Under the pieces are notes generated by a model. The model had not been told where the DNA came from and ran no database searches. It saw only the letters and a list, made by a program, of their open reading frames with translations. Shown here in pieces: positions 1 through 6,883 of a DNA stretch of 10,762 bases (positions are counted from its first letter, which is position 1; every line of letters begins with the position of its first letter). Source of the stretch: Marinilabiliales bacterium (GTDB taxonomy: Bacteria; Bacteroidota; Bacteroidia; Bacteroidales; BM523); assembly GCA_002869425.1 (NCBI GenBank), contig PKSZ01000012.1, positions 1 through 10,762 of the forward strand, in the 5' to 3' direction. The position numbers and the translations under genes were made by a program.

Positions 1-1368
1 AAACGTCTTGGAAATGCTGTTGATCCTTTTTCTACAATTGAAGAGCACGGTTCAGACCCCTTGCGATGGTATATGATAACCAATGCATCTCCATGGGAAA
101 ACATAAAATTTGATCCGGCAGGAATTGGTGAAGTAAAAAGGAAATTCTTCGGAACTCTTTATAATACGTATTCATTTTTTGCTCTGTATGCCAATATTGA
201 TGGATTTTCAAATAAGGATGCAGAAATTCCTTTTAATGAAAGACCGGAAATGGATCGTTGGGTTCTTTCTCTTTTGAATTCACTTACAAAGGAAGTACAA
301 AAACATTATGAAAATTATGATCCAACTAGAGCAGGCAGAGCCATCCAGAATTTTGTAATTGATAACCTGAGTAACTGGTACGTTCGTTTAAGCAGAAAAA
401 GATACTGGGTGGGTGAATATACCAATGATAAAATTTCTGCATACCAGACATTATATACTTGCCTGGAGACAATTGCCTTAATTTCTGCTCCGATCGCTCC
501 TTTTTATATGGACAGACTTTACAGAGATTTGAAAAAAGGAATATCTGGCGAAGATGTAGCTTCTGTGCACCTGGCAACATTTCCGGATTTTAACGAGCAA
601 TACATCGATAGTGAGTTGGAAACACGAATGGATTTGGCACAAAGAATATCATCTATGATATTGGGGTTAAGAAGAAAAGTAAATATTAAGGTCCGCCAGC
701 CACTGAATCTGATAAAAATACCTATTCGAACCAAACAGGAAGAAGATAGATTCAGAGCCATTGAGACAATTGTTACTACAGAGGTAAATGTTAAGTCTAT
801 TGAGTTAATCGATGCCGATACGGATACAACCATTGTTAAGAAAATTAAGCCAAATTTTAAAGCATTAGGACCAAAATTTGGTAAGATGATGAAACAAATT
901 GCTGCTGCGATTAATGGAATGGATCAGGAAGCAATCGGGGAGTTTGAATCCGAAGGAGAGTATAAACTCAATGTGGATAATCAGAAACTTGTTTTAAGTC
1001 TTGATGATGTTGAGATTGCAGCTGAAGATATTCCAGGTTGGTTGGTTGCCAGTGATGGAAAAGTTACCGTTGCAATGGATGTGACAATTACAGAGGAGCT
1101 TAGAGAAGAGGGAATTGCTCGTGAGTTAATCAACAGAATCCAAAATTTCAGAAAAGAAAGTGGGCTGGATGTTACAGATAAAATTGTACTTTCTGTTCAG
1201 AAGCATGAAGCTATTAATTCTGCTATTGAGAATTTTAAACAATATATAGGTTCTCAAACATTAGCAAAAGAGATTAATTTGTTGGATAAACTGGAACAAA
1301 ACGAAGCAAGATACGTAGAAGTTGGTGATGATGTTGAAACATATATAAAAATTGAGAAAGCTATTTAA
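1..1368 (+). CDS. ileS: Isoleucyl-tRNA synthetase, C-terminal part (5' end outside window)
   Basis: This enzyme charges tRNA-Ile with isoleucine in the cytoplasm. The frame is open from base 1, and the first codons read KRLGNAVDP, the end of the class I KMSKR loop, so the Rossmann catalytic core and editing domain lie to the left of the window. The visible 455 residues hold the anticodon-binding helical domain, including the family-typical stretch NLSNWYVRLSRKRYW around 363-407. After it comes a C-terminal extension with LRQ/RQPL-like and PNFKALGPKFGK segments (about 850-890), which I associate with the DUF5915 tail of long, eukaryote-like IleRS. A conserved LREEGIARELINRIQ block lies near 1100-1140. 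No C-terminal zinc-finger cysteines are present, which also fits that type. A TTG at 61 is only an internal codon, not the start. The traR-like gene follows after 34 bp and is probably co-transcribed. Identification is firm; the IleRS subtype is inference. Confidence 0.97.
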   Translation, partial: KRLGNAVDPFSTIEEHGSDPLRWYMITNASPWENIKFDPAGIGEVKRKFFGTLYNTYSFFALYANIDGFSNKDAEIPFNERPEMDRWVLSLLNSLTKEVQKHYENYDPTRAGRAIQNFVIDNLSNWYVRLSRKRYWVGEYTNDKISAYQTLYTCLETIALISAPIAPFYMDRLYRDLKKGISGEDVASVHLATFPDFNEQYIDSELETRMDLAQRISSMILGLRRKVNIKVRQPLNLIKIPIRTKQEEDRFRAIETIVTTEVNVKSIELIDADTDTTIVKKIKPNFKALGPKFGKMMKQIAAAINGMDQEAIGEFESEGEYKLNVDNQKLVLSLDDVEIAAEDIPGWLVASDGKVTVAMDVTITEELREEGIARELINRIQNFRKESGLDVTDKIVLSVQKHEAINSAIENFKQYIGSQTLAKEINLLDKLEQNEARYVEVGDDVETYIKIEKAI

Positions 1369-1402
1369 TTTTTCATTATATTTATAAACTAATATCACGA
1401 AT

Positions 1403-1783
1403 ATGTCAGATTTAAAAACAAGATATTCCAAACAAGAGCTTGAAGAGTTCAAGGAAATAATTCTGAACAAGCTCGAAAAAGCAAAAACTGACTATGAAAT
1501 ATTAAAGAAAACTGTCGCCAATGAAGATGGAAACGACACGCAGGACACGTCTCCAACTTTTAAAGTTTTAGAAGAAGGTGCATCAGTTCTGTCAAAAGAA
1601 GAGTCAGGAAAGCTTGCGCAGCGTCAACTGAAATTTATTCAGCATCTTGAGGCTGCATTGGTTCGTATTCAAAATGGTACTTACGGTGTCTGTAGAGAGA
1701 CAGGTAAGTTAATTTCAAAAGAGAGGTTACGTGCTGTTCCACATGCTACATTAAGTATTGAAGCAAAAAAGCAGCAGAAGTAA
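1403..1783 (+). CDS. TraR/DksA-family transcriptional regulator, zinc-finger cysteines mostly missing
   Basis: This is a 126-aa protein of the DksA/TraR type. Family members bind in the secondary channel of RNA polymerase and tune stringent-response promoters. The first half is a predicted coiled coil rich in K and E (residues about 8-40). An acidic turn EDGNDTQD (41-48) sits where DksA has its acidic coiled-coil tip, and a second helix (about 55-92) follows. The C-terminal zinc-finger position reads YGVCRETGKLI, then ERLRAVPHATLSIEAK. Only Cys97 remains of the usual four cysteines, so a classical C4 zinc site is unlikely. My recollection is that this degenerate finger is normal for Bacteroidota homologues. 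The ATG at 1403 follows ileS by 34 bp with no Shine-Dalgarno. A strong terminator closes the unit downstream. The family call is solid; a DksA-like role is inferred. Confidence 0.9.
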   Translation: MSDLKTRYSKQELEEFKEIILNKLEKAKTDYEILKKTVANEDGNDTQDTSPTFKVLEEGASVLSKEESGKLAQRQLKFIQHLEAALVRIQNGTYGVCRETGKLISKERLRAVPHATLSIEAKKQQK

Positions 1784-1808
1784 TTTTTTCATAATTGTTG
1801 GTTAGGGG

Positions 1809-1839
1809 AAAAAGAGTGGTGTATACCACTCTTTTTTTA
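1809..1839 (+). terminator. Rho-independent terminator after the ileS-traR unit
   Basis: A perfect 12-bp stem (1809-1820 with 1825-1836; the core AGAGTGGT pairs with ACCACTCT) has a 4-nt GTAT loop, and its 3' arm runs into a run of seven T. It begins 25 bp after the traR-like stop codon. This is the clearest terminator in the window and indicates that transcription of ileS-traR ends here and does not run on to lspA. The A-rich 5' arm makes it partly bidirectional. Confidence 0.9.
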
Positions 1840-1913
1840 TGCATTACAGTGAAGACGTTTTTCCATATTACCAAACTTTACATTTGCACGAAACTTTCCA
1901 CCATACTTTTGTG

Positions 1914-1962
1914 GTATGTTTTGGGTTGAAAAAACACAAGCTTTTCTTGCTTTACTATGCAG
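1914..1962 (+). repeat. Direct repeat, copy 1 (49 nt)
   Basis: This matches 2254-2302 at a constant offset of 340 bases, without gaps, at about 43 of 49 positions. The core at 1923-1946 is 24 nt long and identical in both copies; it contains AACACAAGCTTTTC. Similarity fades on both sides. Confidence 0.8.
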
Positions 1963-2125
1963 CGTAGACACATTTTGAAGCCAAAGTTTGCAATAGCGAG
2001 TGGTATTAGTGATTTTGCCGGGGTACCCGTAGGTTGAAAAGAAGGTTAATAAAATGCGTTGTTTGAAGTCACGTAGTGACAAGGTTAGCATTTTTAGTTC
2101 TTTGAAATCGTTACGGGTCGGAAAA

Positions 2126-2186
2126 ATTACCAGCCACCAGGCATTCTTTGCTTCCTTTCTGTGCCAGGCAGAAAGGAAGGCGGGCA
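2126..2186 (-). repeat. Inverted-repeat family, copy A, with 11-bp hairpin
   Basis: A 61-nt segment is matched without gaps, at about 53 positions, by the reverse complement of 5287-5347 on the other side of the kinase gene. Inside it, CTTCCTTTCTG (2151-2161) pairs perfectly with CAGAAAGGAAG (2169-2179) around a 7-nt loop. No T run follows, so it is not a standard terminator. It resembles a REP- or MITE-like palindromic repeat, though I cannot assign it to a known family. The minus strand was chosen only to show that it is opposite to copy B. Confidence 0.8.
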
Positions 2187-2253
2187 GTTGCACCTGCCTG
2201 ACATCAATGAGACATACCTAGATCTGCACGCAAAATGCCATCATACATCAATA

Positions 2254-2302
2254 GCATGTTTCGGGTTGAAAAAACACAAGCTTTTCATGCTTTGCTTTGT
2301 AG
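2254..2302 (+). repeat. Direct repeat, copy 2 (49 nt)
   Basis: This is the second copy of the 1914-1962 repeat, in the same orientation, with the identical 24-nt core at 2263-2286. No open frame is shared by the two copies, so it is a DNA-level repeat and not a duplicated coding domain. Confidence 0.8.
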
Positions 2303-2355
2303 TATACAACCCTTTTATCCTACATACACATTACAAATGTTAAGCATAAATTACA

Positions 2356-2374
2356 TCCTCGTTAAAGACGAGGA
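2356..2374 (+). other. Short hairpin followed by a weaker hairpin and T run
   Basis: TCCTCGT (2356-2362) pairs with ACGAGGA (2368-2374) around a 5-nt loop. Immediately after, AGTAA (2377-2381) can pair with TTACT (2389-2393), which is followed by four more T. Together they could form a weak plus-strand terminator or a small structured RNA. No gene that would use it is visible, so its function is unknown. Confidence 0.35.
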
Positions 2375-2564
2375 CGAGTAAAGGGTGATTACTTTTTGTC
2401 GGCATACAAAAGCTCGCAAGATCAGCTATTATGTGATCTCACTTATTCATTTTGTTAAAAAAAGTAAAAATTGAAACAAATGAAATAGTCCGTCGTATCT
2501 TCTCTTGGCCCTATTAGGCAAAGCAGTGCACGTATAATGAATATAATCTAGAAAAATTAGTACA

Positions 2565-5117
2565 ATGAAAGTTTTTTTAAAAAAATACCCTTTAAAGAAA
2601 ATCATCTCAGTAGCTATTGCATTGTCATTAATTGCAGTTTTTATATCAAGCATAGTTACTGTTCTAATATACAAAGATGGAATAGATGAGCAGCTACAAC
2701 GATTAAATGATATATTAAACCAGGAAAAGTCAATCATTTTACACCTTTATACAGATCATAAGCTTACAGATGAAAAATTAGTTGAATATTATAAACAAAT
2801 ATCAAATGATGCTTTTAATATAGGAGAAACCGGTGAAATGACTCTGGCTAAAATACAAAATGATAGAATATATGTTACTTCTAAAGAAAATGGTTTTAAA
2901 GAATTGGATAAGTTAGATTGGCTTATAAGTTCTCCTCTGAGTAAAGCAATAAATGAGGAAAGTGGCGTAATGATAGGATATGATGAAAACAATGTTAAAG
3001 TATACGCTGCCCATACTTATTTACCAAAATTAAAATGGGCCATTGTTGTAAAAATTCCGGTTTCTGAAATTAGCAAGCCGTATTATTATTCTTTGATACA
3101 AATATTATTTATTACGTTATTTTTTATCTTTCTAGGAACTTATATTTTTATTCGAATAACGAAGCCTATTTTTCACAAGCTAGTCGATAGTGAAGAGAAA
3201 CTTGCAATAAGTGAATTGAAATTCCGTACAATTTTTGAAGGTGCACCTTTAGGTATCTTTCGTTCAACAAAAGAGGGTAAATTTATTGAAGTTAATCAGA
3301 CTCTGGCAACTATGCTTGGATATAATACTCCAGATGAAGTAATTCATAGTATTTCTGATATAGCAAAAGAAGTATATGTTAATGAAGAATCTCATTTTGC
3401 TGTTATGAATGATGTTAATAAGAAATCTATATCAAAATACGAAAATATATACAAGCGACGTAATGGTGATCAATTTTATGGAAATCTGTATTTACAGGAA
3501 ATTATAGATGAAAATGGAATTGCAATCCTTGAAGGAATGGTAGAAGATATAACAGATAGAAAACTGTATGAAGAAGAGTTAAGGATCTCAAAAGAGAGAG
3601 CGGAAGAAAGCGAGAAAAAATTAATTGAGGCGCAAGAATTATCTCATGTTGGAAGTTGGGAATACTACATGAATACTGATGATGTTATTTGGTCTAAAGA
3701 AATGTTCAATATTTTTGAACGTTCTTACGATTTGTCTGCACCAACATATTCTAACCAAAAGCCATTTTATACAGAGGAAAGCTATGCAAGGTTAGACAAA
3801 GCTGTTAAAGAATGTGTTGAAAATGAAGTGCCATATGAGATAGAACTGGAGATTATAACGGCAAGCGGAACTCATAAGTATATAATTTCAAAAGGTCAGG
3901 TAAAAAAGAGTAAAGAAGGCCTAATAATAGGCTGCTATGGTACAGCACAGGATGTAACTTTGCAAAAGAAGTTGGAACGGGATTTGATTAATGCCAAAGA
4001 AAAAGCAGAAAAAAGTAATAGATTGAAAACGGCATTTTTTAATAATATGTCACATGAAGTACGAACACCATTGAATGCCATTGTAGGATTTTCTCAATTG
4101 ATGACAGTTCCAAATCAGAAACAGGAAAAACTAGAAAATTATTGTGAATTAATTACAAACAGCAGTAATAAATTAATAAATATTATAACCGATGTAATTG
4201 AAATATCAGAAATACAGTCTAACAATATAAGACTTGTTGTTTCAGAGTTTGAAATCAACGCATTCATTAAAGATATACAAACAAACTTCGAGAATATTTG
4301 TTCTACAAAACAAACCCGGTGCAATATAAAAATAGATTTTCCTGGTGACCCTTTGAATATCTCAGCTGATCAATATAAAATACAACGCATCCTGTCGCAT
4401 ATTGTTGATAATGCTATAAAATTTACGCAAGCAGGGGAGGTAAGCGTGATATGCAGTTTGAAGGATGGTAATTTGGTGATTTCAGTAAGTGATACAGGAA
4501 TTGGTATTATGCCGGAGATGCAGGAAGTAGTATTTGAACCATTCAGGCAAATTGAAACAGGTATGACTCGCAATTATGGTGGGAATGGACTTGGTTTGAC
4601 AATTGCTAAGGCTTATACAGAGTTGTTAAATGGTTCAATTAACTTGTCCTCAGAAATTAATAAAGGAACGAATGTACGTGTTACTATTCCTGTAACTCTT
4701 GTTGATGATGATGAGCCTATTTCAGAAAATTCCGATATGATAATGCAAAAATCCAGCACATTGCTTATTGCTGAAGATGAACAAAGTAATTATGAATATT
4801 TGCTGGCTTTGTTGGATAGGGATAACATTAATTGCTTGTATGCAGAGAATGGTCAGGTCGCAGTTGATATGTGCAGGAATAATTCTGAAATAGATTTAGT
4901 TTTGATGGATATAAAAATGCCGGTATTAAATGGATATAATGCCGCTAAGCAGATTAAGGAGTTTAGAAATATTCCAATTATTGCCCAAACTGCATTTTCA
5001 TTACAAAGTGAAAAGGAAAAATTTGAAGATGCTTTTGATGATTATATAACAAAACCAATTGTCGAGAGTGATATTAATTCAATTTTACATAAATATTTGG
5101 CACTACCTAAAAAGTAA
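2565..5117 (+). CDS. Membrane-bound hybrid sensor histidine kinase (sensor - PAS - PAS - HK - REC)
   Basis: An 850-aa inner-membrane kinase. TM1 spans about residues 13-35 and TM2 about 176-197. Between them is a ~140-aa extracytoplasmic sensor region with a Cache-like NIGETGEM segment (85-92). Residues about 198-212 (ITKPIFHKLVDSEE) look like a much shortened HAMP linker. Two PAS domains follow (about 215-335 and 355-467), joined by a charged coiled coil. The HisKA box MSHEVRTPLNAI carries the phospho-accepting His497. The ATPase domain shows N616 (N box), DTGIGI (643-648), the F box FEPFRQ (657-662) and GGNGLGL (672-678). The C-terminal receiver domain has acidic residues 737-739, phospho-acceptor Asp782 in LMDIKMP, T809 and K830. 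It has no output or Hpt domain, so phosphate should pass to a partner encoded elsewhere. No response regulator or target gene is adjacent, which makes it an orphan. All key residues are present, so it is probably active; the signal is unknown. The ATG at 2565 places TM1 correctly. Confidence 0.96.
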   Translation: MKVFLKKYPLKKIISVAIALSLIAVFISSIVTVLIYKDGIDEQLQRLNDILNQEKSIILHLYTDHKLTDEKLVEYYKQISNDAFNIGETGEMTLAKIQNDRIYVTSKENGFKELDKLDWLISSPLSKAINEESGVMIGYDENNVKVYAAHTYLPKLKWAIVVKIPVSEISKPYYYSLIQILFITLFFIFLGTYIFIRITKPIFHKLVDSEEKLAISELKFRTIFEGAPLGIFRSTKEGKFIEVNQTLATMLGYNTPDEVIHSISDIAKEVYVNEESHFAVMNDVNKKSISKYENIYKRRNGDQFYGNLYLQEIIDENGIAILEGMVEDITDRKLYEEELRISKERAEESEKKLIEAQELSHVGSWEYYMNTDDVIWSKEMFNIFERSYDLSAPTYSNQKPFYTEESYARLDKAVKECVENEVPYEIELEIITASGTHKYIISKGQVKKSKEGLIIGCYGTAQDVTLQKKLERDLINAKEKAEKSNRLKTAFFNNMSHEVRTPLNAIVGFSQLMTVPNQKQEKLENYCELITNSSNKLINIITDVIEISEIQSNNIRLVVSEFEINAFIKDIQTNFENICSTKQTRCNIKIDFPGDPLNISADQYKIQRILSHIVDNAIKFTQAGEVSVICSLKDGNLVISVSDTGIGIMPEMQEVVFEPFRQIETGMTRNYGGNGLGLTIAKAYTELLNGSINLSSEINKGTNVRVTIPVTLVDDDEPISENSDMIMQKSSTLLIAEDEQSNYEYLLALLDRDNINCLYAENGQVAVDMCRNNSEIDLVLMDIKMPVLNGYNAAKQIKEFRNIPIIAQTAFSLQSEKEKFEDAFDDYITKPIVESDINSILHKYLALPKK

Positions 5118-5128
5118 ATAATAGATGT

Positions 5129-5163
5129 CTTACTGTGTTTTAAGCTTTGAAAAACACAGTAGG
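5129..5163 (+). other. Hairpin just after the kinase gene
   Basis: The strands 5129-5141 and 5151-5163 pair over 13 positions (core ACTGTGTTTT with AAAACACAGT, plus a terminal G-T pair) around a 9-nt loop. It starts 12 bp after the kinase stop codon, where a terminator is expected, but the 3' arm is followed by GGTTATATTG and not by a T run. It may be a factor-assisted terminator or a 3'-end stabiliser. Confidence 0.5.
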
Positions 5164-5286
5164 GTTATATTGAATAGCATACTATGAAATACTTTAGATT
5201 CTTAACCCGAAATTATCATATTTGTTTAGTGGGATTTTTCGTGTAAGGTAATCGAAGGATGCTTCGTAAAGAAAATATAGTCTCGT

Positions 5287-5347
5287 TGCACGATTTCCTT
5301 TCTGTCTGGCACAGGAAGGAAACAAAGATTGCCTGGTGTCTGGTAAT
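5287..5347 (+). repeat. Inverted-repeat family, copy B, with 11-bp hairpin
   Basis: This is the inverse copy of 2126-2186. The hairpin is kept: TTTCCTTTCTG (5294-5304) pairs with CAGGAAGGAAA (5312-5322), including one G-T pair, around a 7-nt loop. Relative to copy A, the outermost pair has changed from C-G to T-A on both sides, and one inner pair has become a wobble. Pairing therefore survived the divergence. Confidence 0.8.
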
Positions 5348-5435
5348 CTTGTTAACTCAAAAGTGGTGAATTGAGAAACTGCTTTCCATAGTGAAACTCA
5401 ACACAATTTATTATAGTTTTTATCAATACATTTTA

Positions 5436-5443
5436 TATTTTTG
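5436..5443 (+). promoter_or_regulatory. Candidate Bacteroidota -7 box before lspA
   Basis: TATTTTTG matches the TAnnTTTG -7 consensus of the Bacteroidota primary sigma factor. It lies 15 bp ahead of the preferred lspA ATG (5459), so the leader would be very short. I see no good TTTG -33 element at the usual spacing. Such a match is easily found by chance in AT-rich DNA, so this is only a candidate. Confidence 0.3.
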
Positions 5444-5458
5444 ACCTGTTCAAAATCA

Positions 5459-6109
5459 ATGCAATTGAAATTAAAACTGCAACATAAAGCCATCCTGATT
5501 GTTTTACTCGTATTGTTTATTGACCAGTTTTCTAAAATCTGGGTAAAAACACATATGTTTATTGGTGAACAGCACAATATTCTTGGAGATTGGCTTTTGA
5601 TGATGTTTGTTGAGAATGAAGGAATGGCATTTGGAATGATTTTCCCAGGAGAGTTTGGAAAGATATTTCTAAGCATTTTTAGAATTCTTGCTGCAATTGG
5701 TATTGGTTGGTATATGATTAATCAAGCCAAAAAAGGAGCAACCAAAGGTTTTATTATTTGTATTGCGTTGGTTCTGGCTGGGGCAATTGGCAATATTCTG
5801 GATGGTGCTTTTTATGGATTGATTTTTGGAGAAACCGGATACTCTCCGGCCTATATCGCAGAAGCCTTTCCCGATGCAGGTGGATATGCTACTTTTCTTC
5901 ATGGAAATGTAGTGGATATGATTCGCTTCAAGATTACTGGTTACTGGCCAGATTGGTTTCCCTGGGTAGGTGGCGATTATTTCGATCTTTTCCCTCCGGT
6001 TTTTAATATTGCAGATTCTGCTGTAACCGTGGGAATTGCGCTACTGATTATTTTTCAGCGTCGTTTTTTAAAGAAGAAGCCTGTAGAGGAGCAGCCTGAG
6101 GCAGCTTAA
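5459..6109 (+). CDS. lspA: Lipoprotein signal peptidase (signal peptidase II)
   Basis: This inner-membrane aspartyl protease removes the signal peptide from prolipoproteins after Lgt has lipidated the lipobox cysteine. With the ATG at 5459 the protein has 216 aa. A TTG at 5441 would add six residues, but the ATG gives the usual short lead into TM1 (about 11-20). The family motifs are present: IDQFSK (21-26), NEGMAFG (53-59), GNILDG with catalytic Asp115, and FNIADSAVTVG with catalytic Asp186. Four membrane segments can be placed at about 10-21, 66-87, 98-117 and 184-200. Residues about 118-175 form an extended periplasmic loop, longer than in E. coli LspA (164 aa). The last ~17 residues are a charged tail that overlaps the convergent gene by 62 bp. 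In this phylum lspA usually follows ileS and a traR-like gene; here the kinase region separates them. Confidence 0.97.
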   Translation: MQLKLKLQHKAILIVLLVLFIDQFSKIWVKTHMFIGEQHNILGDWLLMMFVENEGMAFGMIFPGEFGKIFLSIFRILAAIGIGWYMINQAKKGATKGFIICIALVLAGAIGNILDGAFYGLIFGETGYSPAYIAEAFPDAGGYATFLHGNVVDMIRFKITGYWPDWFPWVGGDYFDLFPPVFNIADSAVTVGIALLIIFQRRFLKKKPVEEQPEAA

Positions 6110-6869
6110 ACGACTTGAAAAAGGCATAGAGCGATATCAAAAACAATGGCAAGTGCATAATGCCCATCCACCACATTTCCGGAATAAAAATAAAGTAAAA
6201 CGCAAGATTGTATTGTCCGATTGTTAGGCCAACCAATACTGTTATTCTTAGCGTAACAAGGTTTACTTTTGGAAAAGAGAAGAGTAGCATCGACAGATAC
6301 AGGGGTATCATCATACAAAATTGAAAAGCCGAACCATTGATGAAAAAATTATTAGGTGAAAAATCCGGAGAAATGGGATTCCAGTGAACAGGTGTCCATA
6401 AAGTAAATACAACGGCTAAAATTAGTATGATATGTAATACCATAGGCTTGGGTGGAGAAAAAGTATTTTTCTGTTCTTTCAGATCATAAAACCAGACAAG
6501 AGCAACCATCAGAAACAGAATAATATTCAGAGTAACCATTGAAAAACCATATTTTTCAGTTATGGCTATGTTTTGGATGAGCATAAACAGAAGAACAGAT
6601 AATGCAATTAATATATTGATTATCTGTTTTATTTTGTTGCCAAAAATCAACCAGCAGAGAAGAAAAGCAATTAATACATATTGTCCGTAAGGATAAATAT
6701 GTCGAATATCCATTGAAAAGGAATGAGAAAGCGTATGACTAACCATATCGCCCCAATTGTTAAAAGAAAAGTTGTGACTGGCAAATGGAGGAATTAAGAA
6801 TTGCAAGGCTATAAAAAGGGTATAAAACCACCATTTTCTCGTTGTATTATCCAGTTTATTATAAAGCAT
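6048..6869 (-). CDS. Multi-pass integral membrane protein of unknown function
   Basis: I do not recognise this 273-aa protein. It is strongly hydrophobic, with about eight likely membrane segments (near residues 14-30, 62-77, 82-101, 110-128, 143-159, 182-199, 205-222 and 236-252) and a hydrophilic tail rich in K, S and Q. A loop between segments 1 and 2 carries several histidines and aromatics (NNWGDMVSHTLSHSFSMD, about 37-54). Another loop (about 158-178) has WTPVHWNP and SPDFSPNN. These are the most distinctive parts, but I know of no catalytic signature among them. It is the last gene of the minus-strand unit, 14 bp after the trmJ-like gene. Its 3' end overlaps lspA tail to tail, and no terminator is visible there. 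Steady hydrophobic periodicity and operon position support a real gene; the function is open. Confidence 0.8.
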   Translation of the reverse strand: MLYNKLDNTTRKWWFYTLFIALQFLIPPFASHNFSFNNWGDMVSHTLSHSFSMDIRHIYPYGQYVLIAFLLCWLIFGNKIKQIINILIALSVLLFMLIQNIAITEKYGFSMVTLNIILFLMVALVWFYDLKEQKNTFSPPKPMVLHIILILAVVFTLWTPVHWNPISPDFSPNNFFINGSAFQFCMMIPLYLSMLLFSFPKVNLVTLRITVLVGLTIGQYNLAFYFIFIPEMWWMGIMHLPLFLISLYAFFKSFKLPQAAPLQASSLKNDAEK

Positions 6870-6883
6870 AGATGTGAATATTG

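Larger units (their letters stand above)
1840..2564. other. Non-coding repeat-bearing stretch between the traR-like gene and the kinase
   Basis: About 725 bases hold no gene that I can support. They contain a 49-nt direct repeat (1914-1962 and 2254-2302), a palindrome GGGTACCC (2021-2028), a small hairpin GTCAC-GTA-GTGAC (2068-2080), the strong 11-bp hairpin of the 61-nt repeat (2126-2186), and hairpins at 2356-2374 and 2419-2439. A minus-strand open frame (1837-2193) crosses the stretch, but its conserved part coincides with the hairpin repeat and I regard it as spurious. The density of small hairpins suggests accumulated intergenic repeats or remains of a mobile element. Confidence 0.6.
5118..5458. 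other. Intergenic stretch between the kinase gene and lspA
   Basis: This 341-bp gap has no supported gene. It contains the post-kinase hairpin (5129-5163), a small hairpin CGAAG-GATG-CTTCG (5253-5266), copy B of the 61-nt hairpin repeat (5287-5347), and an AT-rich segment directly before lspA that must hold its promoter if lspA is separately transcribed. Confidence 0.6.

Noticed and set aside
1837..2193. Minus-strand open frame of 118 codons in the repeat stretch
   Set aside because: Its only part with a second copy (the WHRKE region) is the 61-nt hairpin repeat. Differences between the copies fall at all codon positions and preserve base pairing, not protein. The frame also runs into the traR terminator. 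I take it as a repeat read as protein.
2505..2547. TTGGCC with downstream TATAAT hexamers as a sigma70-like promoter for the kinase
   Set aside because: The spacing is about 22 bp or more, and Bacteroidota use a different consensus. TATAAT matches arise easily in this AT-rich DNA.
1784..2564. CRISPR array, tRNA or riboswitch in the repeat stretch
   Set aside because: The repeats are two-copy, imperfect and 340 bp apart, with no regular spacers. No cloverleaf or known riboswitch core could be folded by eye.
2447..2737. Minus-strand open frame of 96 codons overlapping the start of the kinase gene
   Set aside because: It lies opposite the N-terminal membrane segment of a well-supported gene, where hydrophobic shadow frames are common, and it has no recognisable features.
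5441..5458. TTG at 5441 as the start of lspA
   Set aside because: It adds MTCSKS before a normal N-terminus and falls in the candidate -7 box. The ATG at 5459 gives the usual LspA start.
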